Part shown: piece after piece, positions 1-11,400 of the stretch
Numbering within the stretch: position 1 is the stretch's first letter
Layout: each line of letters begins with the position of its first letter
From: Lithodes maja
Lineage: Eukaryota > Arthropoda > Malacostraca > Decapoda > Lithodidae
DNA length: 64,000 nucleotides
Assembly (NCBI GenBank): GCA_037953745.1
Contig: JBAKBP010007163.1
Span: 38,661 to 102,660, forward strand
Reading direction: 5' to 3'
Made by a program: the position numbers and the translations under genes
The notes under the pieces: model-generated
Databases searched by the model: none
Told to the model about the DNA's origin: nothing
Seen by the model: only the letters and a program-made list of their open reading frames with translations

Positions 1-117
1 GGCTTTACTGTGGTCGGCACGTAAGGTTCTGTGGGGGCGCTCGGTTATGGCCTTGGCCTTGCTCGGGGCGTTGGGGCTGTTCGGCCAGGCAGCTTGGGGA
101 ACAACAACAACAACAAC
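1..117 (+). mobile_element. 3' end of a SINE with an (AAC)n tail
   Basis: This is the 3' part of an abundant short interspersed element. The core (gctcggttatggccttggcc, then ttcggccaggcagcttgggg) is followed by a run of AAC at about 101-117. Related copies occur near 12.1, 14.3, 24.7, 25.3, 26.1, 48.4 and 50.7 kb. The 5' part lies outside the window. Confidence 0.75.
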
Positions 118-181
118 ATACTGTACAGTAAAAACAGTCCATATACAGTATATACTGTAAGTAAATACAAACTTCAATTAC

Positions 182-354
182 CTCTTCTTGGTTGCAACAC
201 CTTTGGCTTCAAGAATGAATATTTTAACGGAGTTTTCTGTCCTGTGCACATTGTCAAAATTTGGGTTGACAGCTTTGCGCAGGGACTCCACCCAGCGGTC
301 CCTCTCGTCAGCAGTTCGACAGCTGAAGTACCGCGTTCCAGTTGGTGACATTAC
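182..354 (-). CDS. RasGAP (SynGAP/DAB2IP/raskol type), one internal exon
   Basis: The minus strand reads TTTTTCCAG at the acceptor (AG at 356-355), then an open exon of 57 codons plus two bases, then a donor GTAATT (GT at 181-180). The translation contains GTRYFSCRTADERDRWVESL, then RKAVNPNFDNVHRTENSVKI and FILEAKGVATKKR. From family knowledge this is the end of the PH domain running into the C2 domain of SynGAP-family Ras GTPase-activating proteins, which switch off Ras/Rap at membranes and synapses. The GAP catalytic domain would be downstream, beyond base 1. The preceding PH exons should lie at higher coordinates, but I could not find them. The exon lies downstream of WDTC1 on the same strand. 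The subfamily is fairly sure, the exact orthologue is not. Confidence 0.85.
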
Positions 355-1152
355 CTGGAAAAATAGGGTTAAATTGAGCTCCCTTCGTTCTAAAATAATC
401 TATCTCTATCTATATACTCAGGCCCAATCCCCATTTTTCCTTTTTTGTGTGTGTGGGGGGGGGGGGAACTCAAAAGTAATAATACAATCAAACACTTACA
501 AATATTATGTTCCTTCCAACAACCAACCATACTCCTAAAATCGATTAATGAAATTTACAAACATCTTTTTTATGCAAAAACAAAACCATCATTAATACAG
601 TAAACACCAATATTACATGAACAATACTTGGTAAAATTATGGCCATATATTATTTGCAAAGACTAGATTGTATGCCTTCAGGGACAAGGCTGAAAAATGT
701 GTTCAGAACAGGGGAGAAGGGAGAGGTGAGAAGAAAGAAAGACTAAAGAGTGAGAAAAATGGGGAAAGAGAAATGGGAAAAGTTCAGAGGTGGGAGGGTT
801 ACAACAATAATAAAAAGGAATGAGAGAGAGAGAGAGAGAGAGAGCGGCGAGGGTGGATACATTATAGATCGCAGTATCGAAGTGTAATTTTAAGATTGAA
901 AACGAGGAGACAAGCAAAAACGAAATAAATCAATAATTACAGCTGTAATGGTAATACTATACAGAAATTATAATCATGAAATACTAACCACATTAATTTG
1001 GATATAATTTTCCAATGGCATTAATCATATTTACTTTAAAATAGTTACGTTTTTTTTTTCTATTTGACTGCCATCAAAACTGTAACTACTATTGTCCATC
1101 GTCCCTTTATATAATTTGTATTGCAAGAGAAGCTTAGTTTACGTAGATATTC
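355..1152. other. Intron-like stretch with repeat fragments
   Basis: No coding exon is recognised. At 402-460 there is a short LINE 3' tail fragment (TCTA-type repeats, then ctcaggcccaatccccat). At about 505-558 lies a piece of the tRNA-derived SINE 3' body that recurs at 45.98 and 46.30 kb. A GA microsatellite lies at 822-843. The rest is AT-rich and unremarkable. The stretch is probably an intron of the RasGAP gene. Confidence 0.55.
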
Positions 1153-1533
1153 TTAAGGGGGGTTACCGGCTTTTTTATCTTTCTCTCCTTTTCTCAATTT
1201 CTCTGGCTTGTATCCATTCAGCCCCATTCAGCCAACTGTTTTATGACGTTTATCCCCATCCAGGTGTCGATTTCTTCTTGGCGAGCGATAGCGAGCCAGC
1301 ATTGTATGGAGAAATACGGGTTCACCGGAGACATTTGTCTATCGAAAAATGTACAAATTTAGCTTCCTGTCAAAACAAAAATATATATATGCAGGCTAGC
1401 TACCGCTCGCCAGGAAAATATTGACACCGGGATGGGGGTAAACGTCTTAAAACAGTGGGCTGAATGGGGCCGAATGGATACAAGCAAAAGAGAGAGGGAG
1501 AGAAAGAGAAAAAAGCGAGGTGGGCTCCCTTAA
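1153..1533. mobile_element. Palindromic TTAA MITE, copy 1
   Basis: A 381-base element bounded by TTAA on both sides, with left end TTAAGGGGGGTTACC and right end complementary to TTAAGGGAGCCCACC. Long internal stretches are inverted repeats of each other: the segment reading ccattcagccaactgtttta is mirrored by taaaacagtgggctgaatgg. It can therefore fold back almost completely. No coding capacity. TTAA borders point to mobilisation by a piggyBac-type transposase. Related copies are at 6012 and 25618. Confidence 0.75.
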
Positions 1534-2059
1534 AGCATGAAGAAACTACAGTATAGATTTTGGTAAAGTATTATATTTGTAATTGTACCAGCGCAAATGT
1601 AATTTATATTTAATTGGTGTCTTTTACATAGGAGATCCATATCCTATTTGTATTTCACACATTTTACTAATCTAATACGAATATTGGAATAATTATATAT
1701 GGCATGGTTAAGTTTTTTTTAAGAAACATCGGAACGTAATTTAAGCACGGTGTATTATGTAATTCTCACTTCTGTATTATGTCCATCACTCCTTTCCTCT
1801 CTACTTTCTCTTCGACCACCAGTCTTCACCGTCTGCCACCTTCAGCACTCATATGGTACCCTCTCCTTTGACAGCAACTTATATAAATTCATCTATAACA
1901 ATAATAGTATACGCACTAAACGGGTGTATAATCAATGTTTTACCCTATATCATCGCGGTATTATTAACGTATTTGTCTTCATAGAATATAAAATTAAATA
2001 AAGTGTTGCCTCTATATTACCTTTACTTTTTGATACCTTTTGATGTGTTCGCCACTCTT
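1534..2059. other. Unassigned AT-rich DNA
   Basis: No supported gene or repeat boundary. The stretch sits between the palindromic MITE and the 3' end of the CCCH-containing LINE. Its right part may be the 3' untranslated region of that LINE, but I cannot place the border. Confidence 0.4.
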
Positions 2060-5000
2060 CTAGCGGCACCAAGGAGTGCGACGCCCCTCGTTATGGGTGG
2101 TGATTTGGTGCAGTAGACTGTTTGAAGCGACAGCTCGCTCCCTTGCGAGGATGGGCTCGTCTGGCACTTTTTGCAGTTCGACATCTAGGGCTCTCTTGAA
2201 GTTGTCTAACGAGATGTCCCTCATGTCTCTTACTCGCCGTGGGAGTTTGTTGAAGAGACGTGGGCCTCTGTGTGATAACCAGCCCTCTCGCAGAGAGCCC
2301 ATAGCACCCCTGGTATTCATCCGGGGGATTTCGCATTCCCAGCCTCTCCTTTCACTGAATTTCATGACTGTCTGAGTATGTAGGTTTGGTACTAAACCCT
2401 CTGCGATTTTCCACGTGTATATTATTAGGTAACGTTCTCTTCTACGTTCCAGTGAGTACAGATTCAGTGCTCTTAAACGCTCCCAATAGTGTAGCTGTTC
2501 TATCGAACTTATATGCGAAGTGAAATTTCTTTGTACACTCTCTACGTCATTTATTTCACCTGCTTTGTATGGGGATGTTAATACGCTACAGTATTCAAGC
2601 CGCGGTAGCACTAGAGATTTGAAGAGCGTTATCATAGGTAATTCACCGCGTGTTTTAAAAGTACGCAGAATCCAACCCGTTAGACGTTTCGCAGCCGCCA
2701 CTTTGACCTGGTTATGTACTTTGAAACCCATATTTTCAGACATTAATACCCCAAGGCCTTTCACATTGTTTTCTGTTCTATTATGTGGTTAGATTCTGTT
2801 AAGTAATTTGTAATTTCTTTAACACCATTATTATCTCCGTACCGTATTAATTGGAATTTTGCTTCATTGAATTGCATGTTGTTTTCCCTGGTCCACTGGA
2901 ACACTACATTCATGTCTTCCTGCAGTCGGCCCGTGTCCTCTTGTGTGTTTACTATCTTGCTTAATTTTGTGTCATCAGCAAAAGACGACACCGTACTGTG
3001 TCTGGTGTTGGTATCTATGTCGCAAATTAGTATGAGGAACAGAAGGGGCGCTAGCACTGTTCCTTGGGGCACTGAGCTTTTGACATCCGAAGGCTCAGAT
3101 GTGACTTGGTTTACTGCTACTGATTGTTTTCGGTTTACGAGGAAATTGTATATCCACCGTCCGATTTTCCCAGTTATACCTTTTGCTTTCAGTTTGTGGG
3201 CTATTATACCATGGTCACATTTATCAAACGCCTTAGAAAAATCGGTGTAAATGACATCCACGTTTTTCTTTTCTTCTAGCGCTTTAAGAATTTTGTCATA
3301 GTGTTCCAAAAGTTGTGAGAGACATGATCTTCCCGCTCTGAACCCATGTTGACCGGTGTTGTGTAGTTCATTTGCCTCCATGAATGTTGAAATTTTGCTT
3401 CGCAGGACTGACTCGCTCGAAAACTTTAATGATGTGAGAGGTTAGAGCTACCGGGCGGTAGTTTTTTGGTAGTGCTTTACTCCCTCCTTTATGCAGTGGG
3501 GCAATTATTGCGTTTTTCAAGCTATCTGGTATGTCACCAGTGTCTAGACTCCTTCTCCACATTATAGCCAGGGGTTTTGAGAGGTTTTCCTTACATTTCT
3601 TCATTAGGATCGAATTCCACTAGTCCGGGCCTGGTGCCGAGTGGGATGGCATGTTGGAAATGGCCTCTTCTATGTCTTTTGGACCAAAATCAATATCCAG
3701 CATCTGGGGGGTTTCCGTGGGGGAGGTTTCCATGAAAAATATATTTTGGTCTCTGATGACTTTTGTTTCATCAGGATCACTGCATGCCATTTCATACTGC
3801 CTGCTTAAGAGTTCCCTCATTTCCTTTTTGTCCCCTGTGAAAGAGCCGTCCCCTTTGCTCAGTGGGCCGATGTTTGATGTTGTTTTAGCCTTTTGTTTGA
3901 CATATGAAAAGAAGTATTTGGAATTTTCCTTTATACCTGCAATAGCTTTCCTCTCCTCTTCCATATGTTGTAGTTCATATGATATTCTTAGCCTTTGTTC
4001 AATTTCCACAATTTCTCTATCTATTTCGGCCTTTTGCCTATCCTGTAGATTGTGATGTGTGGTCTTTGTGCTAGTAATTTTCTTCTTCTGTACAGCCTCC
4101 TCCTTTCCCGATCTTGTTTGCTTCTTCGTTTTGTTTGTCTTGCAGGTATATGGTGGCTACAGATTTGGGTCATGGTTTCTGTTATTAAGACTAGACATTC
4201 TGCTGGTGTCAGGTTATTCATTAAATCTTCCCAGTCTATTTCCTCCATTTCTTGATTTACCTCTTCCCACCTAATGTTTTTGTTATTGAAGTTAAATTTA
4301 CTGAAGGGGCCGGTTTTTGTTCTCGATTCTGAGGTTGTCTGTACACTTTCTAAGGTTGTTTTGATCTCAATTAATTTATGATCTGAGTATGTTGTGTCCG
4401 ATATGTTAATGCTGTGTACTAGAGAGTCGTTGTTAGTGAAGACCAGGTCTAAGATATTGTTTTCCCGTGTGGGTTCAGCAATATGTTGGGTAAGACTAAA
4501 AAAATCGCAAAGTTCAAAAAGCTCTCTCGTATTAGTATTTGCTTCTCCGGTGTTATTTGCCACTAACTGGTTTTCTAGTTGTTTCCACTTCTGATTTTAT
4601 TTTGTTGAGCTGGGTTTTGAATTCTTCTCGGGATGAGTCTGGAGGCCTGATGTAACAATAACTGCTAAATTTAGGGATTCTATTTTAACTCCAAGTATTT
4701 CCACCACTTCATTACTGTTATTTAGGAATTCAGTACATATCAGTGAGTCATGGATGTACAAGGCTACACCTCCATGTGATCTATGCGTTCTGTCCGCCCT
4801 ATGTAGGTTGTAACCAGGAATCCATACCTCACTATCTTCCTGATCTTTAATGGGAGTTTCTGTGAGAGCCGCAAATATAGGTTCTTTCTTCTAGCAGGCC
4901 CCTAATAAATGGTACTTTGTTCGTGGTTCTATTTTTCAGGCCTTGGATATTTGCAAACAAGATTGGGGAGGGATTGTTTGGAGTGCTATGTGTACCTAAT

Positions 5001-5543
5001 AGTCTTCGGGATGTATTTGCCACTCTTGGGAGGCCAGGAGGTGCTCAAGGTGTTCTATGTGCTCTTCCATCTCCCTCAGTCTCTTCATCTTCGTCTGCCC
5101 TTTCCCTCTTTGCCTTTTTCCTCTGTCTCGTCCTCGCATAGCTAGAGAGTTTTTTGGGCTACCATTGTGTTAGGTCTAGCATATCTCCAAGTCCCTTTAA
5201 TATGAAAAGCTGGGCATTTCATATTGTAGCAGGTCTTGTTCTCAAGTGATGTCTTGCAAAGGGATGGGTGGTGGTATTTGCAGGTTTCACCAAATCTACA
5301 TTTTCCATGACTGGTTATGTTGTTGCAAATTTTGGGATGAGCAAATCTACATGACTTCCAATTATATTCGCCCTTTTGACCAAAGTAGCACCTTCTTTCC
5401 AGATAATATCTGCACACTGGTGTAGACAACCCCAGTAGGTGTGGCTGGGGCTGCGAGGAGTTATGTGGTGAGCTAAGTGTGGTTGTGGGTGATAGTGGGC
5501 TTGGTGTATGGGTGGGTTTCAGTTTCGTTATGGTCGAATGCAT
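2060..5543 (-). pseudogene. Decayed LINE with N-terminal CCCH zinc fingers
   Basis: Reading the minus strand from 5543 to 2060 gives one LINE polyprotein broken by several frameshifts. In order: a CCCH zinc-finger region at about 5470-5150 (CRYYLERRCYFGQKGEYNW, CRFAHPKIC, CRFGETCKYHH, CYNMKCPAFH); an apurinic-type endonuclease at about 5000-4100 (FANIQGLKNRTTNKVPFI, LTETPI, GYNLHRADRTHRSHGGVALY, TYSDHKLIEI); a linker; reverse transcriptase at about 3600-2780 (DVIYTDFSKAFDKCDH, SVPQGTVLAPLLFL, SSFADDTKLSKI); and a C-terminal region at 2764-2060 (LHYWERLRALNLYSLERRRE). The family is a CR1/Jockey-like non-LTR element. Frame breaks near 2764, 3375, 3610, 4015, 4565 and 4890 make it inactive. A second copy of the C-terminal part is at 12788-13369. 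Confidence 0.85.
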
Positions 5544-5608
5544 ATTATACTTATTATACTGTGCACATATATTATATATAAATGTCGCTTGTTTTCCATT
5601 TACTATTA

Positions 5609-5815
5609 ACCTTTCAGCATTCTAAGACGCACCTTCACTTTATTCTGGATTATATTTGACGACATTATTCAGTTTTAGAAGACCCTCAGGGAATTAAAGG
5701 GGTAAAACTATATCTCAATGATCTCAATCAGCTAATCTGACTCACAAGTTCTTTTCAATTAAAAAATCTGCTACTAATAGCCAGAATAAAAGAAAGAAAG
5801 GGCTCTTCGTATCTT
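5609..5815. mobile_element. Fragment of a TTAA MITE
   Basis: The left side reads TTAACCTTTCAGCATTCTAA, and internal text (ttattctggattatatttga, then agccagaataaaagaaag) matches the MITE family seen complete at 24363-24580 and 53166-53376. The right border is not clear. Non-coding. Confidence 0.5.
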
Positions 5816-5817
5816 GA

Positions 5818-5925
5818 TAGTGTTGGAATAAATTATTAACTTCCTTCCTTCCTTCCTTTCTCCTCCTCCTCCTCTTCCCTCCCCTCTCCTCCTCCTCCTC
5901 TTCCTCCTCCTCCTCCTTCTTCCAT
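5818..5925. repeat. Low-complexity TTCC/TCC tract
   Basis: An imperfect (TTCC)n array runs into (TCC)n/(TTCC)n. The apparent glutamate-rich ORF on the opposite strand is a by-product of this simple sequence. Confidence 0.8.
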
Positions 5926-6011
5926 GGCTCCACTTTGTTAAATATAAACAATCTCTAAGAACCTTGGGAAAGTTTCGGGTCTGCCAGGCTTCCTAAGTTT
6001 GGCCCTGATAC

Positions 6012-6360
6012 TTAAGGGAGCCCACCTCGCTTTTTTTTTATCTTTCTCTCCCTCTGTCTTTGGCTTGTATCCATTCGGCCCCATTCAGCCGACTGTAATA
6101 AGACGTTTACCCCCATCCAGGTGTCAATATTTTCCTGGCGAGCTGTAGCAAGCCAGCATATATATATATATTTGTTTATACAGCAAGCTAAATTTGTAAA
6201 TTTTTTGATAGAAAAATGTCTCCGGCGAAGCCGGATTTCTCCATACAATGCTGGCTCGCTTTCGCTCGCCAGGAAGAAATCGACACCGGGATAGGGATAA
6301 ACGTCTTAAAACAGTTGGCTGAATGGGGCCGAATGGATACAAGCCAGAGAAAGAGAGAGG
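6012..6360. mobile_element. Palindromic TTAA MITE, copy 2
   Basis: It begins TTAAGGGAGCCCACCTCGC and shares the same inverted arms as the 1153-1533 element (aagacgtttacccccatcc on the left; gataaacgtcttaaaacagt on the right). The right end degenerates near 6360, where the terminal TTAA is missing. Non-coding. Confidence 0.7.
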
Positions 6361-7400
6361 TGCTACGGGTCAGTCCCCAGCCGGCACAACCTTCTGAATC
6401 CAATAATGAGCAAGTACACCAGGGAGAAGAATTAACTGTTTAAAATAATATACATTAACATATTTGGACAAGTGGTAAAACAAATCTGTAGCTTAAGATG
6501 TTCTAGACGCGCATTATATGGAACTATTATACTGTGACGTTGACCACTCCGTTAGAACCGCATGGCTTGTCCTACAGTGACTCGCTAGGATCGCCAGGGC
6601 AGTGGATGGGGCTACAGTTTATGTATTAGAGTGTGCTTTATTTCATATGAAAGCTCGTGTCATGGGCAGTCCAGAAAGGCTATTTGTTTTCGCCCATGTC
6701 AAGGCTTTATATATTTAATTGTAAAGTATATGTTTTGTCATTAACTAGTAATGATAGGATCTGGGAGAGAGAGAGGGAGTAGAACAGAGTGAGAGGGGGC
6801 GCGCAGTGTTTTTTGTCCCGCTCGATGATGTCACGGCTGGCTGCCTCGCGGGGGTTGGTGGAGAGAGGTCCTTACCATGCTGCGAGCTCTGTGAGTGGTC
6901 GGTCGACTCGTAACCGTTGTTTTCCCACGCGGCTCGAGCTAGTGCGAGTATAATATACTGGTTCCTCGCCACTCTCTCCCTCAGATCTGGTTTCTAGAAC
7001 GCATCCATCTTTATCCCTTGCAACCTGTCCCCGCTCTGCACCTGAGACTCTTTTTCCTCTGCCTACCTCTCTCTTTTTTCATATCTTTCACCACCTTTTA
7101 TTAAGATTATACCCCCTCTGGTTAACTCTGCAAAATCAGCTTCATGCTGGCCAGTTGTATTGTGTGTTAAGGTCTGATATAACCTGTGTATGTTAGTTGT
7201 TAAGATAAGTGGATCACGAAGCATTGGTTGGTTTTCATATTGCCGCTTCCTATAATTATTAGTGTTCTGCTGGATTAGATAATGCTAGACTGGGAGTCTG
7301 ATATAATAGGTGTTGTTTCCTATGAGTGCTGGCTTTAGTTAAAAGCGGCACGACATACCTGAGAACTGGAGTTGATTGAGTAAATTCTAGTCTGTGTGCC
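6361..7400. other. Region upstream of the CR1 ORFs, possibly its 5' UTR
   Basis: No host exon is recognised. The DNA becomes more GC-rich after about 6740 (a GA-rich run, then gggcgcgcagtg), unlike the AT-rich surroundings. This may mark the 5' UTR/internal promoter of the LINE that follows, but no second copy is present to fix the start. Confidence 0.35.
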
Positions 7401-7410
7401 ATTGAGAGTA

Positions 7411-7434
7411 GAGCATGCACGAATGTGCATGCTC
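7411..7434. promoter_or_regulatory. Perfect 10-bp inverted repeat upstream of CR1 ORF1
   Basis: GAGCATGCAC, four bases, then GTGCATGCTC: a perfect hairpin about 93 bases before the ORF1 start codon. It is followed at 7437-7455 by a short tandem CCCTGA/TGACC run. In an RNA it would sit in the 5' leader of the LINE. Function unknown. Confidence 0.5.
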
Positions 7435-7526
7435 TCTGACCCCTGACCCCTGACCAGTGCAGACGTCCCCAGTGACCGCTAGTGAACCTGTTTACCCTTA
7501 GTGAGGTCCTAGTGAACTTTTTAGTG

Positions 7527-8414
7527 ATGGCTGTTGTTGATGAGTCTGCTGTCTCCTCCCATACTCTCCAGCTTTGTCTTGCTTTGCAAGAAAGACTGGA
7601 GAGTGTGGAGCAGGAGATTCAGTGTCTCAAAGATGAAAATTTGGCCTTGAGACTAGCTATGGCGGAAAAGAAGTGTGAGGCTACCGGAAGTGTTCCCAGG
7701 GATCGTGAAGCCCCTTGGAAAGTGGTGTCAACCAGTGCAACGGCCTGCAAGCTGAAAAGGCAGCCACTCAAGACCCACAACAACTTCAGCACCTTGGCTG
7801 ATGAGAGTGATGGCGAGGAAGTGGCGATCATCGAGGCAGTGAGAGGGGAGGGGGGGAAGTCTGCTGCTGTTGCTGCTACAACTCCTGCTACAGGCCGGCA
7901 ACAGAAAACAGCTAAGTCTATTTTAATTGTAGGGGATTCAATGATTAAATACCTTGGTAGGGCTACTAACACACATGTTGGTAAAGTTGTCTGTCTGCCT
8001 GGTGCCGGAGTCAAGAAGGTGGCAGAAAAGCTAGATGGTGTCATGGAAGCGAGTGGAGAGGACCCCATCATCTTCCTCAACGCAGGGAGCAACGACATTT
8101 GGAAATGCAGGACTGAGGAGTTGCTCACCACGTACCAGGAAATGTTGGAGAGGATCAAGGAGAAGGGTGGAGTTCCTGTGGTACACAGTATCCTACCAAG
8201 AAGAGGGGTAAGGAAGGAATGGTCCTCCAGGGCTATTGGTGTAAATAGCCGGCTGGAGAAGTATTGCAAGGCAAATACTATTCCATTCCTGGATAACTGG
8301 ACCCTCTTCTACGGTAAGGATGAACTGTATGCCCAAGATGGAGTACATCTCTCTCGACTAGGAGTTTCAACCTTAGCCAGCTCACTCGACAAGTTTGTTG
8401 CGGGGTTTTGTTAA
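7527..8414 (+). CDS. CR1 LINE ORF1: coiled coil plus SGNH/GDSL esterase domain
   Basis: 295 residues from the ATG at 7527; the frame is open a little further upstream but without an ATG. Residues 20-50 (LQERLESVEQEIQCLKDENL) look like a short coiled coil. A charged linker follows, then an SGNH hydrolase fold at about 130-290. The family signatures are present: ILIVGDSM with Ser138, LNAGSND with Asn189, and DGVHLS with Asp271/His274. ORF1 proteins of CR1-group LINEs are known to carry such esterase domains and to bind the element RNA; the esterase substrate is not settled. All catalytic residues are intact. The ORF2 frame overlaps its stop codon. Confidence 0.9.
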   Translation: MAVVDESAVSSHTLQLCLALQERLESVEQEIQCLKDENLALRLAMAEKKCEATGSVPRDREAPWKVVSTSATACKLKRQPLKTHNNFSTLADESDGEEVAIIEAVRGEGGKSAAVAATTPATGRQQKTAKSILIVGDSMIKYLGRATNTHVGKVVCLPGAGVKKVAEKLDGVMEASGEDPIIFLNAGSNDIWKCRTEELLTTYQEMLERIKEKGGVPVVHSILPRRGVRKEWSSRAIGVNSRLEKYCKANTIPFLDNWTLFYGKDELYAQDGVHLSRLGVSTLASSLDKFVAGFC

Positions 8415-11400
8415 TAAACCATAGGTGTGTAAGTAAAATAGAATCCCAGCCACATGAAATTGATAGTAATAACGAACATTCTGATAGCGTAGATTTTCCG
8501 TCTAGGTCCAGTAGTTCAACAGGTAAAAATAAATTAGTTAAAAACAATAGAAAAATAGTTGCAAATACAAGTAATAGTTTGAGTGTTTATTATACAAATT
8601 GCAGGAGTTTATGTAACAAAATGAACGAACTTAGAGCACTGATTAGCAAAGAAAATATAGACATAATAGCGCTAACTGAAACATGGATTAATACAGAAAC
8701 CAGGCATTTTTTAGCAGAGTTTGATATACCGGGATATAGTTTGTTTAAATATGACCGAACAAGTAAGAGGGGTGGCGGTATAGCAGTGTTTGTCAGGAGT
8801 TCATTAAAAAGCTGTACTAAATCAGGTATTAGAGTAAATAATGAAAATGAAAGTGTTTGGGTAGAAGTTAACGAAGGTAGTGAGACTTTAGTTATTGGAG
8901 TTATGTATAGACCGCCAAATATGAGTAGAAATGACGGAACATCATTATGGGAGGAAATTAAAATAGCATCAAGGCTTAGCAACGTGTGCATTATGGGGGA
9001 TTTTAATTTCCCTAATATAGATTGGCAGCAACAAATAGGCGACACTGATTCAAAGGAGTTTATTGAGGTAGTACAAGATAGTTTTTTATCTCAATTCATA
9101 GATACGCCGACTAGAGGTGATAATATTCTCGATTTAGTTTTCAGTAACAATGAACATATGATAAATAGTGTAGAAATCGGGGACCACCTAGGAAATAGTG
9201 ATCACAATTCTGTGTATTTTAATATACAATGGAAAGGTAATATCAGAGAGAATACAACATTAATACCTGACTTCAGAAAAGCCAATTATGGTGGGTTAAG
9301 AGAAGCCCTGTTAGCGGACCCTATGGTCAAAAAATTAAGTCGATCCAGGTGTCCAAATGAGTGTATCCTTTCTCAGGCACCTGTCATCTTAAGTCAGGAG
9401 GAGACGTCAAACTTGGTAGATACATACGATAATTTTATCAAGTCAGTATTCAATGCGCAAAATAAATATATCCCCAAAAGAAAATTTAGATCAACACAGA
9501 ACCAACCCAAATGGATGAATAATAGACTATTAGATCTTCTAGGAAAAAAGAGAGGAATATATAGAAAAATTAAAAAAGGCGAAATTCACCTACTTGCTTA
9601 CTATCAGAATCTATCACGACAGGTAAAAAAGGATATTAGTAAAGAAAAAAGAAATTATGAAATTAAGGTTGCCAATGATTCAAAAAATAATCCTAAAGCT
9701 TTTTACCAACTATATAAATCCAAGGTTAGAGATGTAATTGGTCCCCTTAAAACTTCGATAGGAAAATTGACAGGAAGTGATTTAGAAATGTGCAGTACAT
9801 TAAATAGTCAATTTCTTTCCGTTTTCACTAATGAAAATTTGGCACAGTTTCCAGAAGTCCGTAAGGTATACAACGATAGTATAGAAAATAGGTTAAGTAC
9901 GGTTACTATAAGTAGAAATGATGTGGTTAAGGAAATTGACAGACTGAAACCTCATAAATCGCCTGGTCCTGATGAGGTATATGCTAGAGTATTAAAAGAA
10001 TGCAGAGATGAGTTAAGTTATCCATTAACATTTCTATTTAACAAGTCATTAGAAACAGGTATTGTTCCAGAAGCTTGGAAGCTTGCAAATGTAGTTCCGA
10101 TCTTCAAAAAAGGTGATAAATCAATAGCATCCAATTACCGTCCCATTAGTCTCACTTCAATCATAGGAAAGCTACTAGAGTCAATTATTGCTAGGAAAAT
10201 GAGAAACCACTTAGAAACATTTAACTTAATCAATTCTTCTCAGCATGGATTCACTCAGGGACGGTCTTGCCTTACTAATTTGCTTAGTTTTTTCTCAGAG
10301 GTATATGAAGCAGTAGATAATGACAAGTCATATGATATTATATATTTAGATTTCAGTAAAGCTTTCGACAGAGTCCCTCATGAGAGATTGATGAGAAAGG
10401 TTGAGGCACATGGAATAGGTGGGGCGTTGTTAGGATGGATTAGGTCATGGCTAATTGGTAGGAAGCAGAGAGTCAGCATAAATGGTACCAAGTCAGAATG
10501 GGGAGCAGTCAAAAGTGGTGTCCCCCAGGGATCGGTATTAGGTCCCCTGTTGTTTCTTATATACATAAATGACCTAGATTTAGGTATAACTAGTAGGATA
10601 AGTAAATTCGCAGACGATACTAAAATAGGGAGATCAATTGATTCAGATAGCGATATAGAGTGCCTCCAAAGGGATCTAGATACCTTACATGAATGGTCAG
10701 TAAATTGGCAGATGAAGTTTAACATTGACAAATGCAAGGTATTAAAGATAGGGAAGATGCAAACAAATGTTAAATATAAACTAGCTAATTTAGAATTAGA
10801 AAATTCAGACTGCGAGAAAGATCTAGGTGTGTTTGTTAGCAATGATTTGAAGCCTAGAAAACAGTGTATAAGCGTTCGTAATAAGGCAAACAGGATTCTC
10901 GGGTTCATCTCTAGGAGCGTGAGTAACAGAACTGCTGATGTTATCTTAAAACTTTACTTGTCATTAGTGAGACCCCATATGGATTATGCTGTCCAATTTT
11001 GGTGTCCTTATTACAGAATGGACATAGATTCATTGGAGAGAGTACAGCGTAGAATGACAAAAATGATCCATAATATTAGAAATCTTTCGTATGAAGAAAG
11101 GTTGAAGAAATTAGGTTTACATTCGTTAGAGAGACGCAGAGTTAGAGGAGATATGATAGAGGTGTTCAAGTGGGTTAGTGGGATTAACAAAGGGGACATG
11201 ACAAATGTACTAAAGCTCAGTGATAGCGAAAGAACTCGTACCAATGGTTTCAAATTAGATAAATTTCGTTTCAGAAAAGATATAGGCAAGTATTGGTTTG
11301 GTAACAGAGTTGTAGATGGGTGGAATGGACTACCAAGTGCTATAGTGGGATCTAAAACTGTAGGGAGCTTTAAGATAAAATTGGATAAGCATATGGACGA

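Noticed and set aside
5742..5951. Glu-rich minus-strand ORF
   Set aside because: Produced by the TCC/TTCC simple repeat.
7619..8269. 216-residue minus-strand ORF opposite CR1 ORF1
   Set aside because: Antisense shadow of the esterase ORF. No homology-like motifs.
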